Translations under genes and position numbers: made by a program | NCBI RefSeq assembly: GCF_000213175.1 | Contig: NW_009799101.1 | Location: 4,945,237-4,992,872, forward strand | DNA from: Neurospora tetrasperma FGSC 2508 | Lineage: Eukaryota; Ascomycota; Sordariomycetes; Sordariales; Sordariaceae | Length of the DNA stretch: 47,636 bases | Direction of reading: 5' to 3' | The notes under the pieces: generated by a model | The model's input: only the letters and a program-made list of their open reading frames with translations | The model's database searches: none | What the model was told of the DNA's origin: nothing | In this document: piece after piece, positions 30,516-41,751 of the stretch | Layout of the letters: each line of letters begins with the position of its first letter | Numbering within the stretch: position 1 is the stretch's first letter

Positions 30516-33500
30516 TCAGGGAAGAACCTCCTCGAGATCCAACTTCCTCGAGCTTGGCCCGACGTACACCTTCTTCGCGTACTCAGTAATCACCCAATCC
30601 TGCTTCACCGTATCCCATGAACTCACATCCCTCCTCGTCAGCACCGCCTTGAACTGCACCTTCTCCTCAGGCTCAACCCTAAGTCTGTCAAACCCTCTCA
30701 GCACTACTTTGGGATCCTCTGGCCCTCCGAGGCTCACGTACAACTGCGGTACTTCATCACCCGCCACCTTGCCCGTGTTGGTGATATCCGCCGTAACAGT
30801 ATACATGATGTCGTAAAGAGCAGGGTTTCCACCGGGGTGATGAAGGCCGGATGAGCGAAGCAAAGGCTGCGCCGATCCATCGTTGGCCTTGGGCGGCAAG
30901 AACTCCTCGGCAGTCTGGCCGTACTGCGCATCGCCGCTGGAAGCAGACATGTCGGTGCTGTTGAGGTAGGGGTAGATAAACTGGTAGACGTAGGGGAACT
31001 CTGCGGCAGGGAATACGTAGTCTTCCACGCTTTCAGAAAAGTTTCCAAAAGTGGGCGCAGCTTCCGTCTGCCCTGTGGTGGGAGTGTACTCGCCGACTTG
31101 GTGCTTCTCGATCTTCAAGTTGCTGTACTCAAAGGTGGTATAGCTCAATCCGAAGCCAAACTCGTAAAGGACCGAGGCGTTGGCCTTGTCAAAGTGACGG
31201 TAATCGATAAAGACTCCTTCGGTGTAGTCCAGCTGAGGAGCTTCGTTCCCGTTGTTCGGCTCATAGAGAACATCGGTGCCGTAGCTTTCGCGCGTGGCGC
31301 CCCAGGTGAAGGGAGTGCGCCCAGATGGGTTGACTCTACCGTACAAGACGTCCGTGATGGAGTTGCCGCTCTCCTGACCGGGCATACCGGCCCAGAGAAT
31401 GGCGGTAATATTGGGGTTGTCGTGCCATTCCGTGAGCAAAACGGGACCAGGTGTGTGGAGGACGACAATGGTGTTGTTACACCAGCTGGAAACATTCTTG
31501 ACCAGAGCATCGCCCTCATTCCAAAGGGTGAGGTTCAGCCGATCACCTTTGTTGCCATCAATCTCGATGAAGCCTTCACCAGAGTTGGCGTTGACAAAGA
31601 CAATGGCAGTTGCGTCCTGCTGGGAAACCAGGGCCTTGATTTCCGTGGGCGCATGGTTCCTCAAGACACTCTCGTAGCGAGATCCATCCTGAACAGCGCG
31701 GGCTTGCAGGGCTTGGTCGGGCGTTACAAGATAAGGGAAGTTACCGGTGCCGGAACCCCAGCCAATACCCAAGGTACCATTGTTACATCTATTGTCGGCG
31801 CATCCGTTCGGCCCAAGAGGGTTCGGCCCAGCATCCTCACCAATGACAGCCAGAAACTTGGGCTTTTTCAGGGGAAGGGAGCCGGTGTTTTTCAACAGAA
31901 CTGTTCCGCGAGCTGCAATCTCCCTAATAAGGCTTCCGTGATCGCCCTGAACGTTAACATGCCAGTTGATCTGCTGATAATCTTTGCGAGCGGCCCAGTG
32001 CAGCGGGCCGTACGTGTCGAGGGTCCAGAAGGAGAAGTTGATGGTCTCTTGGTCCTCGACGGTTTGGCCAACCTTGAAGAAAGCAGCCATGATGCGCATG
32101 GCCATGTCGTCAATGCGCCACTGCGGGACAGTTCCATTGAGGACGGCGAGTGTGAGGTTGGTTCCCCAGTAGCTGCGGCCGCTGTTAAACAGGGTATCAC
32201 CGGGCATGCTCATGTCGAGACCGGCAGCAGCGCTCGCGACACCAGAGTGATGGGCTTGCCAATCGCTCATCACAAAGCCCTGGAATCCGTTTTCTTGCTT
32301 GAGCAGGTTGTTGAGGAGCTTCGAGTTCTGGCAGCTGTACGAGTTGTTGGCCTGAGTGTAGGCGCACATGAAGGAGCCTACACCAGCTCTGATGGCATCA
32401 ACAAACGGCCACAAATACATTTCGTGCATGGTCTTGTCGTCAATGTTGGAGGATAGCGTTTCGGAGATGTTGTATCCGTAGTCCTGTGACTCTCCAACCT
32501 GTCTGAAGTGTTCTTGCTCGTTGCCGATAAAGTGCTTGGCGCAAGCGACGACGCCAGCGTCCTGTGTTCCCTTGATGGTCTCCGCCATGGCGATACCGGT
32601 GAGAACAGGGTCGGTCGAGAAGCCTTCCCAGTTGCGGCCGCCTTCGGGTGCACGGCCGAGGGGACCGGCAACAGGTCCGAGGAGAACCGTGACTCCCTTG
32701 CCCTTGGCTTCCTGGCCTAAAGCATATCCGCGTTTATACATGAGACCTCGATCAAATGTAGCGGCGGTTGTGACCCCGGCGGGGAAGACTGAGTTGTAGT
32801 CGGTGCCACGGATGGCCAAGGGGGCATCTTGCATACACATGCTCTTCAAGCCAAGTCGAGGGATGGCACCGGTTTGGCCAACGCATTGTTCAGCGCCCCA
32901 GCTGTGTTACGTTCTATCTGTTAGCTTTGTTTGACGGTGCAATGGTATTGGATGCGCTTCGTGGGCCACGTACCCGATGCCGGTTGTTAGATTGACTTTT
33001 TCGAGCAGGGTCAACTGGGATACAAAGGCCTTTGCCTTTTCGTAGGCTTCTTCCCAGCCGATGGCCTTGGGGTCCATCCATGGTGATGGATAATGGGGTT
33101 CTGAGTAGGCAAGCGACCTCTTATTGAGCTGTGTTGACGGGTCTATGTCAGCAAAGGGAAGCGAAACCGCCAGGACTGTTTGTATGGACAGCCATGGGAG
33201 GGCGTATCTGAAATGCATGTCTGGCAGGGACGGTTGGGCCGATCCCACGAAGGGCGAGTTGAAGGGTCAATCTGGATAAAACCGAACGTGCAGGTGTTTG
33301 GTAGCACAACTATAGAATGCAGTGATACTGATGATCCAGCAAGCTGGGAACGGGATTGAGGAAGATCTGGACAAAGGAAGCGGAAAGAATGGGACGGGTA
33401 GGGCCGACGGATGATATATGTCGAAGCTTACCTGTTGATGAGAAGGATGGATAGGCTCGGGCGCAGCCAGGGCGAGATTGCCGCTCGCCAGCAAGGCAAG

Positions 33501-33518
33501 CGGAATGGCGAACTTCAT
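30516..33518 (-). CDS. gh3-3: Secreted GH3 beta-glucosidase
   Basis: Exons 33432-33518, 32974-33128 and 30516-32901 give 875 residues. Introns are 303 nt (GTAAGC, GCTGAC, CAG) and 72 nt (GTACGT, CAG). Signal peptide 1-19; LNKR at residues 30-33 is a Kex2 cleavage site that would expose the mature enzyme. The catalytic nucleophile is about Asp294 in GFVMSDWQAHHSG and the acid/base about Glu523 in ANSGEGFIEI, as in Aspergillus BGL1-type enzymes. The KHFIGNEQE motif lies at about residues 203-211 and a fibronectin-III-like domain at about 770-870. It hydrolyses cellobiose and short cello-oligosaccharides to glucose outside the cell, completing the work begun by cellulases and AA9. The length matches the BGL1 group. 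The N. crassa symbol is recalled, not checked. Confidence 0.95.
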
Positions 33519-34494
33519 GGCGAGATGTTCAGGCGTGGACTTTGACCCCTTATTCTCACCAGACACAGCACAGGAAAAGGTCCTTTGTGTGATGGAACAG
33601 TCCGAACACGGCCGATGAAGATGGCACCGAGTCGCACGGGGAAGAGCACCGATATATACAAACAGATCGACACCCTTGACCCCTGGCAGTCCCCGTTTAT
33701 TCTGTTGTCCCTCTTTGCGCTACACTACATGCTGCCGTGGATGGTCGGATGGGGTCTCAGACAAGACGTCGAATTTGAACACAGGACCTGGATCAACAAG
33801 GGGTAGACGGTCTCCCCTGGTCCATGTTCTTGACCGTCGTCACTGGTTCGAAGGCTGAGGTCGCCATGTTAGAGTGAGCTTGGGCCGATGATCTTGTCTT
33901 GAAGCCATCCTTGCAGGGAAGAGAGAAGGTCGCGAGAAACTTGATCCGGTTAACGCGATCGTCGGCATGTAGCGATTGAGCGGTGGGCGAAAGACAAAAA
34001 TGTCCGATGCCAAGGGGAGCAGATGTTGGGAAAAGGGCCGATCGGGCTTGCGATATGGGTCAGGAGGTTGAAAAAAAAAAAAAAAAAAAAAAGAATACCC
34101 GGACGAAAGCACTCTTCCGGTCAGGCATCGAGTCGAGGAGCCGGAAGCGCGCAATGGTGGATGGGGTTGAACAAAGAATTGGCGGACCACGGCAGAAAAT
34201 GGCATGCCGGGAAACTTGGGGTTGAGGTCATCGAATGCAATGCGACCGCTTCCAATTGGATGGGCTGCAGATGCCCGGTACCTACATAGTCTGGTCCGGG
34301 GATGTGGGGATTTGTGGAGAATGGGATCGACTCCGCTACGGGTTCCCGTCCCGTCATTCCGTCAACCGGGCAAGAACTACTCGAGTGAGAGCACTTGGTC
34401 CCGTGATCCTTCAGGGTTCTGTTGCGACTGAATCCACAATTCATGTGGTGATCAACAGCTCATGCTATCATGGACAGCTCATGTCATGAACTAC
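33519..34494. other. Intergenic, GH3 promoter region
   Basis: No supported gene. Includes the GH3 upstream region and a 22-base poly(A) run. I looked for CGG-N5-CCG sites in this promoter and found none that I would defend by eye. Confidence 0.45.
34071..34092. repeat. Poly(A) tract, 22 bases
   Basis: Twenty-two consecutive A on the plus strand. A poly(dA:dT) tract about 550 bp upstream of the GH3 ATG might exclude nucleosomes, or it may be the tail scar of a retroposed sequence; no source sequence is visible beside it. Confidence 0.95.
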
Positions 34495-35530
34495 CTACCT
34501 AGGTACAAAGTCCATGAACAGATATTCGGCATCGGATGAGACCAAATCTTGAAGACCCAAAAGTAAGCTCTCCATGGGGCCTCGGTTGAGCTCCCTCCAT
34601 TTGCCGTGGTGGGGCACAAACCAGTGGCTCGTGTAATCCTTTTCATGGATCACCTTGACGGTTGAGTCGGGAAGGCTAGTGTGAGGTAGGCAAAACCTCG
34701 GAATCTTCCTCCATACATTTGCCTGCGGTTCCTTGATGTCTTTCTTCCGGCCACCTCGATTCCTGTTCTCCAGGAAATCAAGCCATTGACCGGTGTGCCC
34801 TTTGCATATTACGGGGGACAAAAATGCTGAATGACTAAGGGGACTTGTAATCCATCGTTTTCCCACCTGCGAAGGGGACTGGAGATGAGATGTACACGAC
34901 GGCGAAAGGTAACCTATGGAATACTTTGTGCCACCCACCTCCCAAGAAAGCTCGGGGGTCCAAGAGGCAAAGGCTGGGGAGAGATGTCATTGTCTTCGTA
35001 AGTGACCTGCTCTTTCTTGATTGCATTGGCCATTCGTTACTGCAGCTTCTAACCTCGCTAAAAACGGAAGCTCCTTGAAAAATAGCAAACAATAGTGCCG
35101 GTTTTTTTCTTGACCGTTGCCAATAATGACATCGTCGTCTCCTCACAACGAACTTGACCCCGAAAGCAAGTGCCAAGTTACCCCACACGAAACTACTAGG
35201 CCCAATGGGACTTGGCATCCTCGATTTTGATGTTGCATTACCGTCCTCGTCAAATATTTTCTTCCCATCACACGGAGCCTCCAACAGTTCCTTACCACTC
35301 CTCTTTCCAATGCCTTGAATTGGTACATATTGGCTCAGGTGTGGTTGCATGCATCGGATGCAACATTCCCCCGGTCTAGGGTTGCCGATGATATGACACC
35401 TGGCCAGTGTCCGGATCACGACAACCGACGACTGCCGTGACACCTTGGCGATGTTCTCTCGCAGCTTCACGCTGACCGTGTTCGTTTGATCCTGAGTTCT
35501 GAGTGGGTTCGAGCAAACTTTGAAAATCAC
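34495..35530 (-). CDS. Possible hypothetical gene, two overlapping minus-strand frames
   Basis: A frame from 35530 to 34835 (231 codons) overlaps a second from 34938 to 34495 (147 codons). Both have segments that read like protein (ECCIRCMQPHLSQYVPIQGI; HEKDYTSHWFVPHHGKWREL). An intron joining them is possible (AGGTGGGT or AGGTTACC donors, CTCCAG or TTCGCAG acceptors near 34865-34875), but no single choice stands out. No domain is recognised. The tRNA gene lies about 190 bp upstream. It may be a real lineage-specific gene or chance frames. Confidence 0.28.
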
Positions 35531-35701
35531 AGTCGTAGCCGTTCTGTTTCAAGCCTACTCAAGTGTAAAAGAGTACGGGCGATTGAATAAAAGTCCAATC
35601 GCCAAAGTCACGATATTATTGCAAGGGAACTTATCAACACAAACACAAAACAACACAGAGCCAGGGCTGGAATTGAGAGTGGAGTCAAATGGTAAAACAG
35701 C

Positions 35702-35707
35702 AAAAAG
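35702..35707 (-). terminator. Pol III terminator of tRNA-Trp
   Basis: On the minus strand, a run of five T (plus strand aaaaa) begins about 11 nt after the end of the tRNA, the expected RNA polymerase III stop signal. Confidence 0.7.
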
Positions 35708-35717
35708 AAGAATTAGA

Positions 35718-35789
35718 TGACCCCAACCCGATTTGAACGGATAACCTTTCGATCTGGAGTCGAACGCGCTACCGTTGCGCCATGAGGCC
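35718..35789 (-). tRNA. tRNA-Trp (anticodon CCA), no intron
   Basis: The minus strand folds into a full cloverleaf of 72 nt. Acceptor stem GGCCTCA/TGGGGTC has two G-T pairs and discriminator A. The D arm is GCGC-AACGGTA-GCGC. The anticodon stem TTCGA/TCGAA encloses loop CTCCAGA with anticodon CCA. The T arm is ATCCG-TTCAAAT-CGGGT. No intron interrupts the anticodon loop. It reads tryptophan codons (UGG). It stands alone between protein genes. Confidence 0.95.
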
Positions 35790-37117
35790 TTTGTTGATTG
35801 AATTGCCTTTGTCAACAGCTTACATTAGGATATTGCAGCCCGTCGATAAAGAAAACGAATTGGTGTACTCGCTGAAGGTTGACATGTCCAGAAGGAACAC
35901 GCATGGAGAAAGCTGTTAGAAACGTATTGTAGACAATTTACAAGCTGGTAAACACTTTTAAATGTTGTTAGTTGTCATTGTCTGCAACATGGGCCGATGT
36001 CCTAGGTAAGTCAAGCCGAACTGAAACCTGTTGAAGCGTGTGTTCAAAACTCTTCGTGAGTTAATCGACAGTCATACCCAAGCGTCAGCCTAGGTACCTG
36101 AATCCCGTTCGTGCTTCATCATATTAGCACCTCGAGTCATCAGAGAGAACTCATTCTCGTAAGCCTGGACAATTAGGTAGTCAACAAGGAAGCTGCTAGC
36201 TAAAAAGATTTTCATAGGTATGTAAGAGACAGGCAGAACCAACAGCATTCTTGTCCTCCGCGTCTCAAGAGACAAAACTAGGTAAGAAGGGAGAGAGGAG
36301 AAGTGTTATTTGGGAGGAAAGGTGATGGGAAAGATGGAAGTAAAGGCAATAAGAGTATAGTCAAAGGGGTTTAATAGAGGGGCGATGAGAAATACCTCGT
36401 TAATGGGGCCGGAAACTTGTTGGTTTCATCACATTGGGAACACCAAATAACATTACCTACCTACCTACCTACCTCTACCTATAAGGTTGAAGCTGGTCAG
36501 TTACTAATCCGAAACTTCAGGTGCTTCATAGGTATAAATAGGTAGAGGTATATGCCTGTAAAAGGACTGGACACAATAGAGGTATAAAGCTTGAACAAAT
36601 CTGAGCAGGAGTACATTTATTACCTCCATCATCGAAGAAGTCACCCATTAGCGGAAAGAGGAGGCTGAATTCGGCATCCAGCAATGTAACTCATGTGGCT
36701 TCATCCAATCAAGTCTAGGGCAGGTATATATCTGAAGCGAACTTGACTCGACGTTGCAGCTGTCAAAAGAGGAGGCAGCCGCCAATTTGGCTTCTTGAAG
36801 ATAGAGGTACCTCTAGCATTCAGTGAATGGTTCTTCGCCCAATGTCCGTGCAGGTTTCTACAGCCGGCCGAGACAGGATGCTTTCCGCTTGCTTTATGCC
36901 TGTCCACCCGGAAGATGCACATGCGTACAGGTCAGTAGCGTCTAGCAGCTGTAAAGTCTGGAGACAACGAAAGGTACCTCTACCTACTTGTGCCTGGCCC
37001 TTGGGCTCGCGCTTTTTCACCTCACACAACTACCTTAGTACTCGCCATCCCTTGCGCCGATTGCACATATACGACTAGAGGCCGTTTTCACGATTCAGTC
37101 CACTACTACGACAAACT
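35790..37117. other. Intergenic with ACCTACC and AGAGGTACCTCT motifs
   Basis: No supported gene. It contains acctacctacctacctacctctacct at about 36454-36480, the 12-bp palindrome AGAGGTACCTCT at 36803-36814, and the promoter of the DUF6604-type gene. Confidence 0.5.
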
Positions 37118-39904
37118 ATGTTGCCCTCAAACCTCATCGGTATCTACGCTGAGTACAAGCGAGACACCAATGCCATCGCTTCGTGGCTGGCCTCGAGCGC
37201 AAGAATATGCGGTTACCCGACCGAGAAACTTTCCCTCGGTTCCTGGAATTCGTCCCCATCTACAGAAGCAGCGAAGCCAACAGGACGCTTGAAGAGGAAA
37301 GCACGAGAACAGGCCCAGCAAGCGACTAGCTTTACCGCGACATCTATCACCCCGCCAAAGCCCTACACACTAGCGGTTGCCGACTTCGTGCCGCTCGCTG
37401 AATTCATCGTGCGATCCAAGAGACCGGCTATCTCTGTGTCTCCGTCCGTGATTTCCATCCTCAACCGTGCAATATCTGCGCGTTCGAACTTTGGGCAGCT
37501 TCTGGGAGAGCAGCAAGATACGATACTCGATCCACAAAGCGACGCCACACATCAACACTTTGTTGAAGTTTTGGAGAAAGTCAGAAAGATCCTCCTATCG
37601 AAGATGCCACCCGCGATCCCTACTGCAGATGAGGTGAACGGAGCCCAACATCTATCAAATCAATTTGGCCTTCTTCGAATTCAGCAGCCATCTCTCAACG
37701 TCGTCGACGCCGATCCCAGCATACCAAAGACCGAGAAAAAAGACAATCACCCTGCGGCCGTTCAAGAAGACAAGACCGAATACATAGCAGAAGAGCCTTC
37801 CTCTCGCTCCGATGCAGTCGCTGCCTACTGCATGCTATTCCAGGACATCACAATCATCCGCGGAGCTGTCATGGACATCTGGGCGGGCGTCCGCGACGGC
37901 ACCACCGACTATGTCGCAGCATCCATCGCCACCGACACCGCTATCGGCATGATTCGAGACATTGCAGACACCATGACTAGCGTGATGAAGCCTCATGAAG
38001 GGATCATACACATCATGCGGCTGTTTCACATTGTCAGATGCAGAACTCGCGGCATCGACATGGCAGCTGTCCGCTTCGAAGATCGTGAAAATTTCCTTCA
38101 CGACACGTACGAGCTGGCTCTGCACAACTTGATGCTTCCAAGCATGACGTTGAGTACACTTATAGAGTCCTCCACCACGGACAGGGTGGGCTGTTGCCTC
38201 TCTCTACTCGAATACAGTGATGAGGACGCCATCTATGGGGTTGGGTGGGACAAAGATACAAGGTGGTTGAATCTTTGCGTCTCGGAGTGTACCGTGCTCG
38301 CGGAAGGTTTTGAAGATGACGAAAGGCTTTATCCTGTGAGGGACATGTTCGTTCAAGGAGTGCAGGAGACGATGAACACGAAAGTGGTACCGTTTTATGC
38401 AATCATCGCCGGCCAGCTCAACCTGGATATTCATCATGTCTTGGGGAAGAAGACAAAGGATGTTGCAAGGGAAGCTTTGAGGGAACTATCGGAAATAAGA
38501 AAGGATGTGCCGAGTATTCTCGACTGCCACGGCGAGGACAGTTATCTCGAGCATCAACTGAAGCTCCTGAACTACGTTCTTTCCGATCCCGTCAAGCAAG
38601 TGAAGGATTGGTCCCTAGAACCCGGTTTGCCTGTGGCCAAGGCTCACCAGACCTTGGAGCTTTTACCCGTCTTGACAGGCCAATTGGTTCACCACTACCG
38701 AGTAGCCATCTACCGGTTTGCAATCAGGATTGCGACCGTGATGGGGTCAATCCAATATGCGACACAGCTCTACCATGCCCTCCGCACAGAAAGCCTGGTC
38801 AAGGCAGAGTGGCCAGACCTGGACCATGCCCGAATACTACTAGGCGAGTCAAGCTTCTACGTGGGAAGTCTTCCCAAGAACATTCCAGAGTACATGTTAA
38901 AGTTCTCTCTTCAAGCCGGCCTGTCTCCGGCAGCAAAGGCCCGACAAGGTCGAAGCAAGAAGAAAAGCAAGAGACAAGCTCGGGAAGCGGATAGGTCACA
39001 GTACACCACAGCAGGACCACGAATGATCGCTGACGGGGATGACCGCCTTCCTTTCTCCAAGAAGTTCATCAAGCTGCATGAGTCGAAATGGAAAAAGGAG
39101 TTGGAGGCGTGGTCGAGGGAGCTTTTGCGGGATATCATCGCGACGGTGAACGTCGAGCCCATTACCCTCAGCAAGAGTGAAGGCAATTCGTGGAGCTCAA
39201 ATAGCCAGGAGGAAGAGAGTGACTCCCGGCTTCGGTGCGTACTCTTGAAGCTCGCTGAAACTTTGCACAATGAATCGCGCAGTCTTCGCTTCCCATTGCT
39301 CAAAGTACACCAATCCTCATGGGAGTTATTGACAACCGCCCGCGATAAATGCGGTCCTATGCTGCGCGCATACTTTCGCGAGCCTGACTTTGAGGATGAC
39401 GAGTTGACTTGGTTCATCACCGGATACATTTTCTCGGCAGCGTGTAGAGCGCACGACAAGAATCGTATTGGCCTACCCTTGAAACAGAGTCCAGACTTGA
39501 GGCCGCTGAAGATGGCGGGTGAGGTCTGTGAGAGACTCTTGACCACCAGGAGGGACTTTGGGACACGGGCTCTACGGTGGATGGAAGGTGGTGGTCAACC
39601 TCCACAACAAGTTGTTGAGGATGCAGTTGTTGGGCACGAAGCAATCGAGGACACTTGCCTCAACGGTACGGGCGTCGAGGATAAAGGGCCTGGTGTTAAA
39701 TGCCACGAGATTACAGGTCCGAGCATCATGCCGACAAAACAGGGGTTGAGGTTCAGGATTTTTACAGGACAAGTGTTGGGCAGACGGAGGTTGATACAGG
39801 TCAATCAAACGGTAAAGATACAAGGAATGCGGGTACAGGTACATATATCGAGACTGCAAATTTTGAGGAACTTCCTCTGGAAATGTAACACAGGTACCTC
39901 TTGA
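37118..39904 (+). CDS. DUF6604-type large fungal protein
   Basis: A single frame of 928 residues from ATG 37118. The N-terminus (LPSNLIGIYAEYKRDTNAIASWLASSA, residues 2-28, followed by a basic GRLKRKAREQAQ and a YTLAVADFVPLAEFIV segment near residues 87-105) matches the domain called DUF6604 in Pezizomycotina proteins. The rest is mostly helical with no recognised catalytic motif; a Lys/Arg cluster (QGRSKKKSKRQAREADR) near residue 615 could be a nuclear signal. The last about 90 residues are low in family character and might reflect a missed intron or read-through, because the coding sequence ends inside a dispersed acaggtacctc motif. It is probably intracellular. Function unknown. Confidence 0.78.
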   Translation: MLPSNLIGIYAEYKRDTNAIASWLASSARICGYPTEKLSLGSWNSSPSTEAAKPTGRLKRKAREQAQQATSFTATSITPPKPYTLAVADFVPLAEFIVRSKRPAISVSPSVISILNRAISARSNFGQLLGEQQDTILDPQSDATHQHFVEVLEKVRKILLSKMPPAIPTADEVNGAQHLSNQFGLLRIQQPSLNVVDADPSIPKTEKKDNHPAAVQEDKTEYIAEEPSSRSDAVAAYCMLFQDITIIRGAVMDIWAGVRDGTTDYVAASIATDTAIGMIRDIADTMTSVMKPHEGIIHIMRLFHIVRCRTRGIDMAAVRFEDRENFLHDTYELALHNLMLPSMTLSTLIESSTTDRVGCCLSLLEYSDEDAIYGVGWDKDTRWLNLCVSECTVLAEGFEDDERLYPVRDMFVQGVQETMNTKVVPFYAIIAGQLNLDIHHVLGKKTKDVAREALRELSEIRKDVPSILDCHGEDSYLEHQLKLLNYVLSDPVKQVKDWSLEPGLPVAKAHQTLELLPVLTGQLVHHYRVAIYRFAIRIATVMGSIQYATQLYHALRTESLVKAEWPDLDHARILLGESSFYVGSLPKNIPEYMLKFSLQAGLSPAAKARQGRSKKKSKRQAREADRSQYTTAGPRMIADGDDRLPFSKKFIKLHESKWKKELEAWSRELLRDIIATVNVEPITLSKSEGNSWSSNSQEEESDSRLRCVLLKLAETLHNESRSLRFPLLKVHQSSWELLTTARDKCGPMLRAYFREPDFEDDELTWFITGYIFSAACRAHDKNRIGLPLKQSPDLRPLKMAGEVCERLLTTRRDFGTRALRWMEGGGQPPQQVVEDAVVGHEAIEDTCLNGTGVEDKGPGVKCHEITGPSIMPTKQGLRFRIFTGQVLGRRRLIQVNQTVKIQGMRVQVHISRLQILRNFLWKCNTGTS

Positions 39905-41751
39905 CAGAGATGTGGAATATGAATACGTTAGATGGAGTCCTTTGAGTGCGAAGATGGACGCGTAAAGAGAGAACGCAAACCAGATGCGTTGACACGATAA
40001 GAATGAAGGAATCACACGAACGACTTGAAAATTTCGCAAGAGTGTCCTGAATCCGCAAGTGTCCAATCCATCTTCACTAGAAAATGTCAATCTGGGCACC
40101 GACCGCATGTCCGGTAGAGGTAGTCGGGTTGTGGCTCGGGAAAATGCCAGGTGATGCCATGATGTTGTTGGGTTCGACGGATTCGACATGTTCCATTGTG
40201 TGAGACCATGGATGAAGAATCTTGGCCCTTGAAGAGGAAATCGCAGAGCTGGAGGAGTACCTACGTACCGAACAGTCGCTCATCGCGGTGTTACTGCTGA
40301 TAGATTGCAGATAGGAAGCGGGATCACTTACTCGCGAGCATCAACGTGAGTAAGCACATTGCAGCTGATGTTGACGCTTTCAGGCGTTACAGTGATGCCT
40401 TTCTGTTGGTAAAATGGCGGGGCATTCGTCTCCGGCCTGGGCGACAGAAAGGATCTCGAAAGCCCCTACCGATCAATATCGAATGCGTTAAGCCGGAAAG
40501 AAATGGAACGAGAAAACATAAAGTCAATGGGCGATCGGCTGGAGATGCAGTGACTGCACATGCTGGCGGAGAGAACGTTCCTCTTGTTGGATTGACGCAA
40601 CTTGAAGTCGACACGCTGAGGGACCGAAGTGGAAGCTTGCGGCAGAATGACAGGCGGGGTTAGGTCACTTGCCGGGTGGCGGGTGCTTCCACTTGTTGGA
40701 TCATCTTGTGCCACAAACTTCCCCGCCTTGGTTTCTAGGAATCTCTGCTTCATGCTTTCCCTTTCCTACCTACCTCTACCGGTAGTACTTTCTGCTCCCA
40801 TTCGAGATCTCAGTTATTCACCGGAACGAGGCGACGATTCGAAAAGAAAGACTCCATTCAGAAGAGCACTAGCTTGGGCTGCTAGGGCTCAACACAGCGA
40901 CAACCACGATGCCTGTACACGGGCTACATGGATGATCATCTATCATGCATCCAATGCCCGTGCACATGGGATTTTCGTGTGTTTGGGTAAGATAGGTATG
41001 TATCCCGAACGGCGTCTCTTCGGTACAACCCTCCATCTTCTGTTTACCCGTTCCTGTCAATCTTCCAACGTCCCATATCTCGTCTTACCCCGCACTCAAC
41101 TCTCTCCCACGTTTTTCCCCGGATCGCAGGGTCCACGGATCAACATCTTGTCGCTTCGGTAGCTAACCTTGTGAGAACAGAACAGTCTAGGTCCGTCAAG
41201 AGCAAGCTGTACATCGATGTGGGACCCATACAACGCAATTGTATGCAGACACAACAAGCCGATTCGACCGGGAAACGAGCCATGGCGGGCATCCGCATAT
41301 ACCTCCACTCTCCGCGTTCGCGACAACACACCTCCGATCTCAGTCGGTTACTCTGCTGCACCGCTCGTTAGGTAGTCGCACCATACAGACGGCCCAGCCC
41401 AAGCGATATAGGGGACAACACAATAGCCGGCTTCGCCTGCTGCGCTAGACACAGCACCTGTGTAACCGATAATGGAATCCTGAGCGGTGATAATATGTTT
41501 GGCCTTGTTCAAATTGAGACACTGCCCTACGTGGCCGGGTTCCCCGAGTGTTCGCTTGCGGCTATTGTACTAGCTTCTAGCCAGTCTCTAGCCATCCAGT
41601 CGTCTTCTCGAAAGTCTGCCTTGGTTTTTTTCCGGCTTCAATTTTGCCGCTGGAAATATTGGGCGGGGAAGAAGTCGATGATGAAAATGTTGTCGACGTC
41701 CCCAAAGATGTAGAGCTTGTCCATCTCCTCGGCCCTCTGTCCAGGAGCATT
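39905..41751. other. Intergenic, no supported gene
   Basis: About 1.85 kb between two plus-strand genes. Frames of up to 177 codons occur but show no starts in good context, splice signals or domains. The esterase promoter should lie in the last few hundred bases. Confidence 0.5.

Noticed and set aside
31098-32456. 452-codon plus-strand frame
   Set aside because: Antisense to the GH3 catalytic domain, whose codon bias leaves the opposite strand open.
34890-35078. Plus-strand mini-gene with GTAAGT...CTGCAG intron at 34998-35045
   Set aside because: Good splice signals, but the intron is only 48 nt, the product is under 50 residues, and it overlaps a stronger minus-strand candidate.
38911-39546. 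211-codon minus-strand frame
   Set aside because: Antisense to the DUF6604-type gene, with no domain or splice support.
40629-41162. 177-codon plus-strand frame
   Set aside because: Composition is not protein-like and there are no splice or start signals; probably chance.
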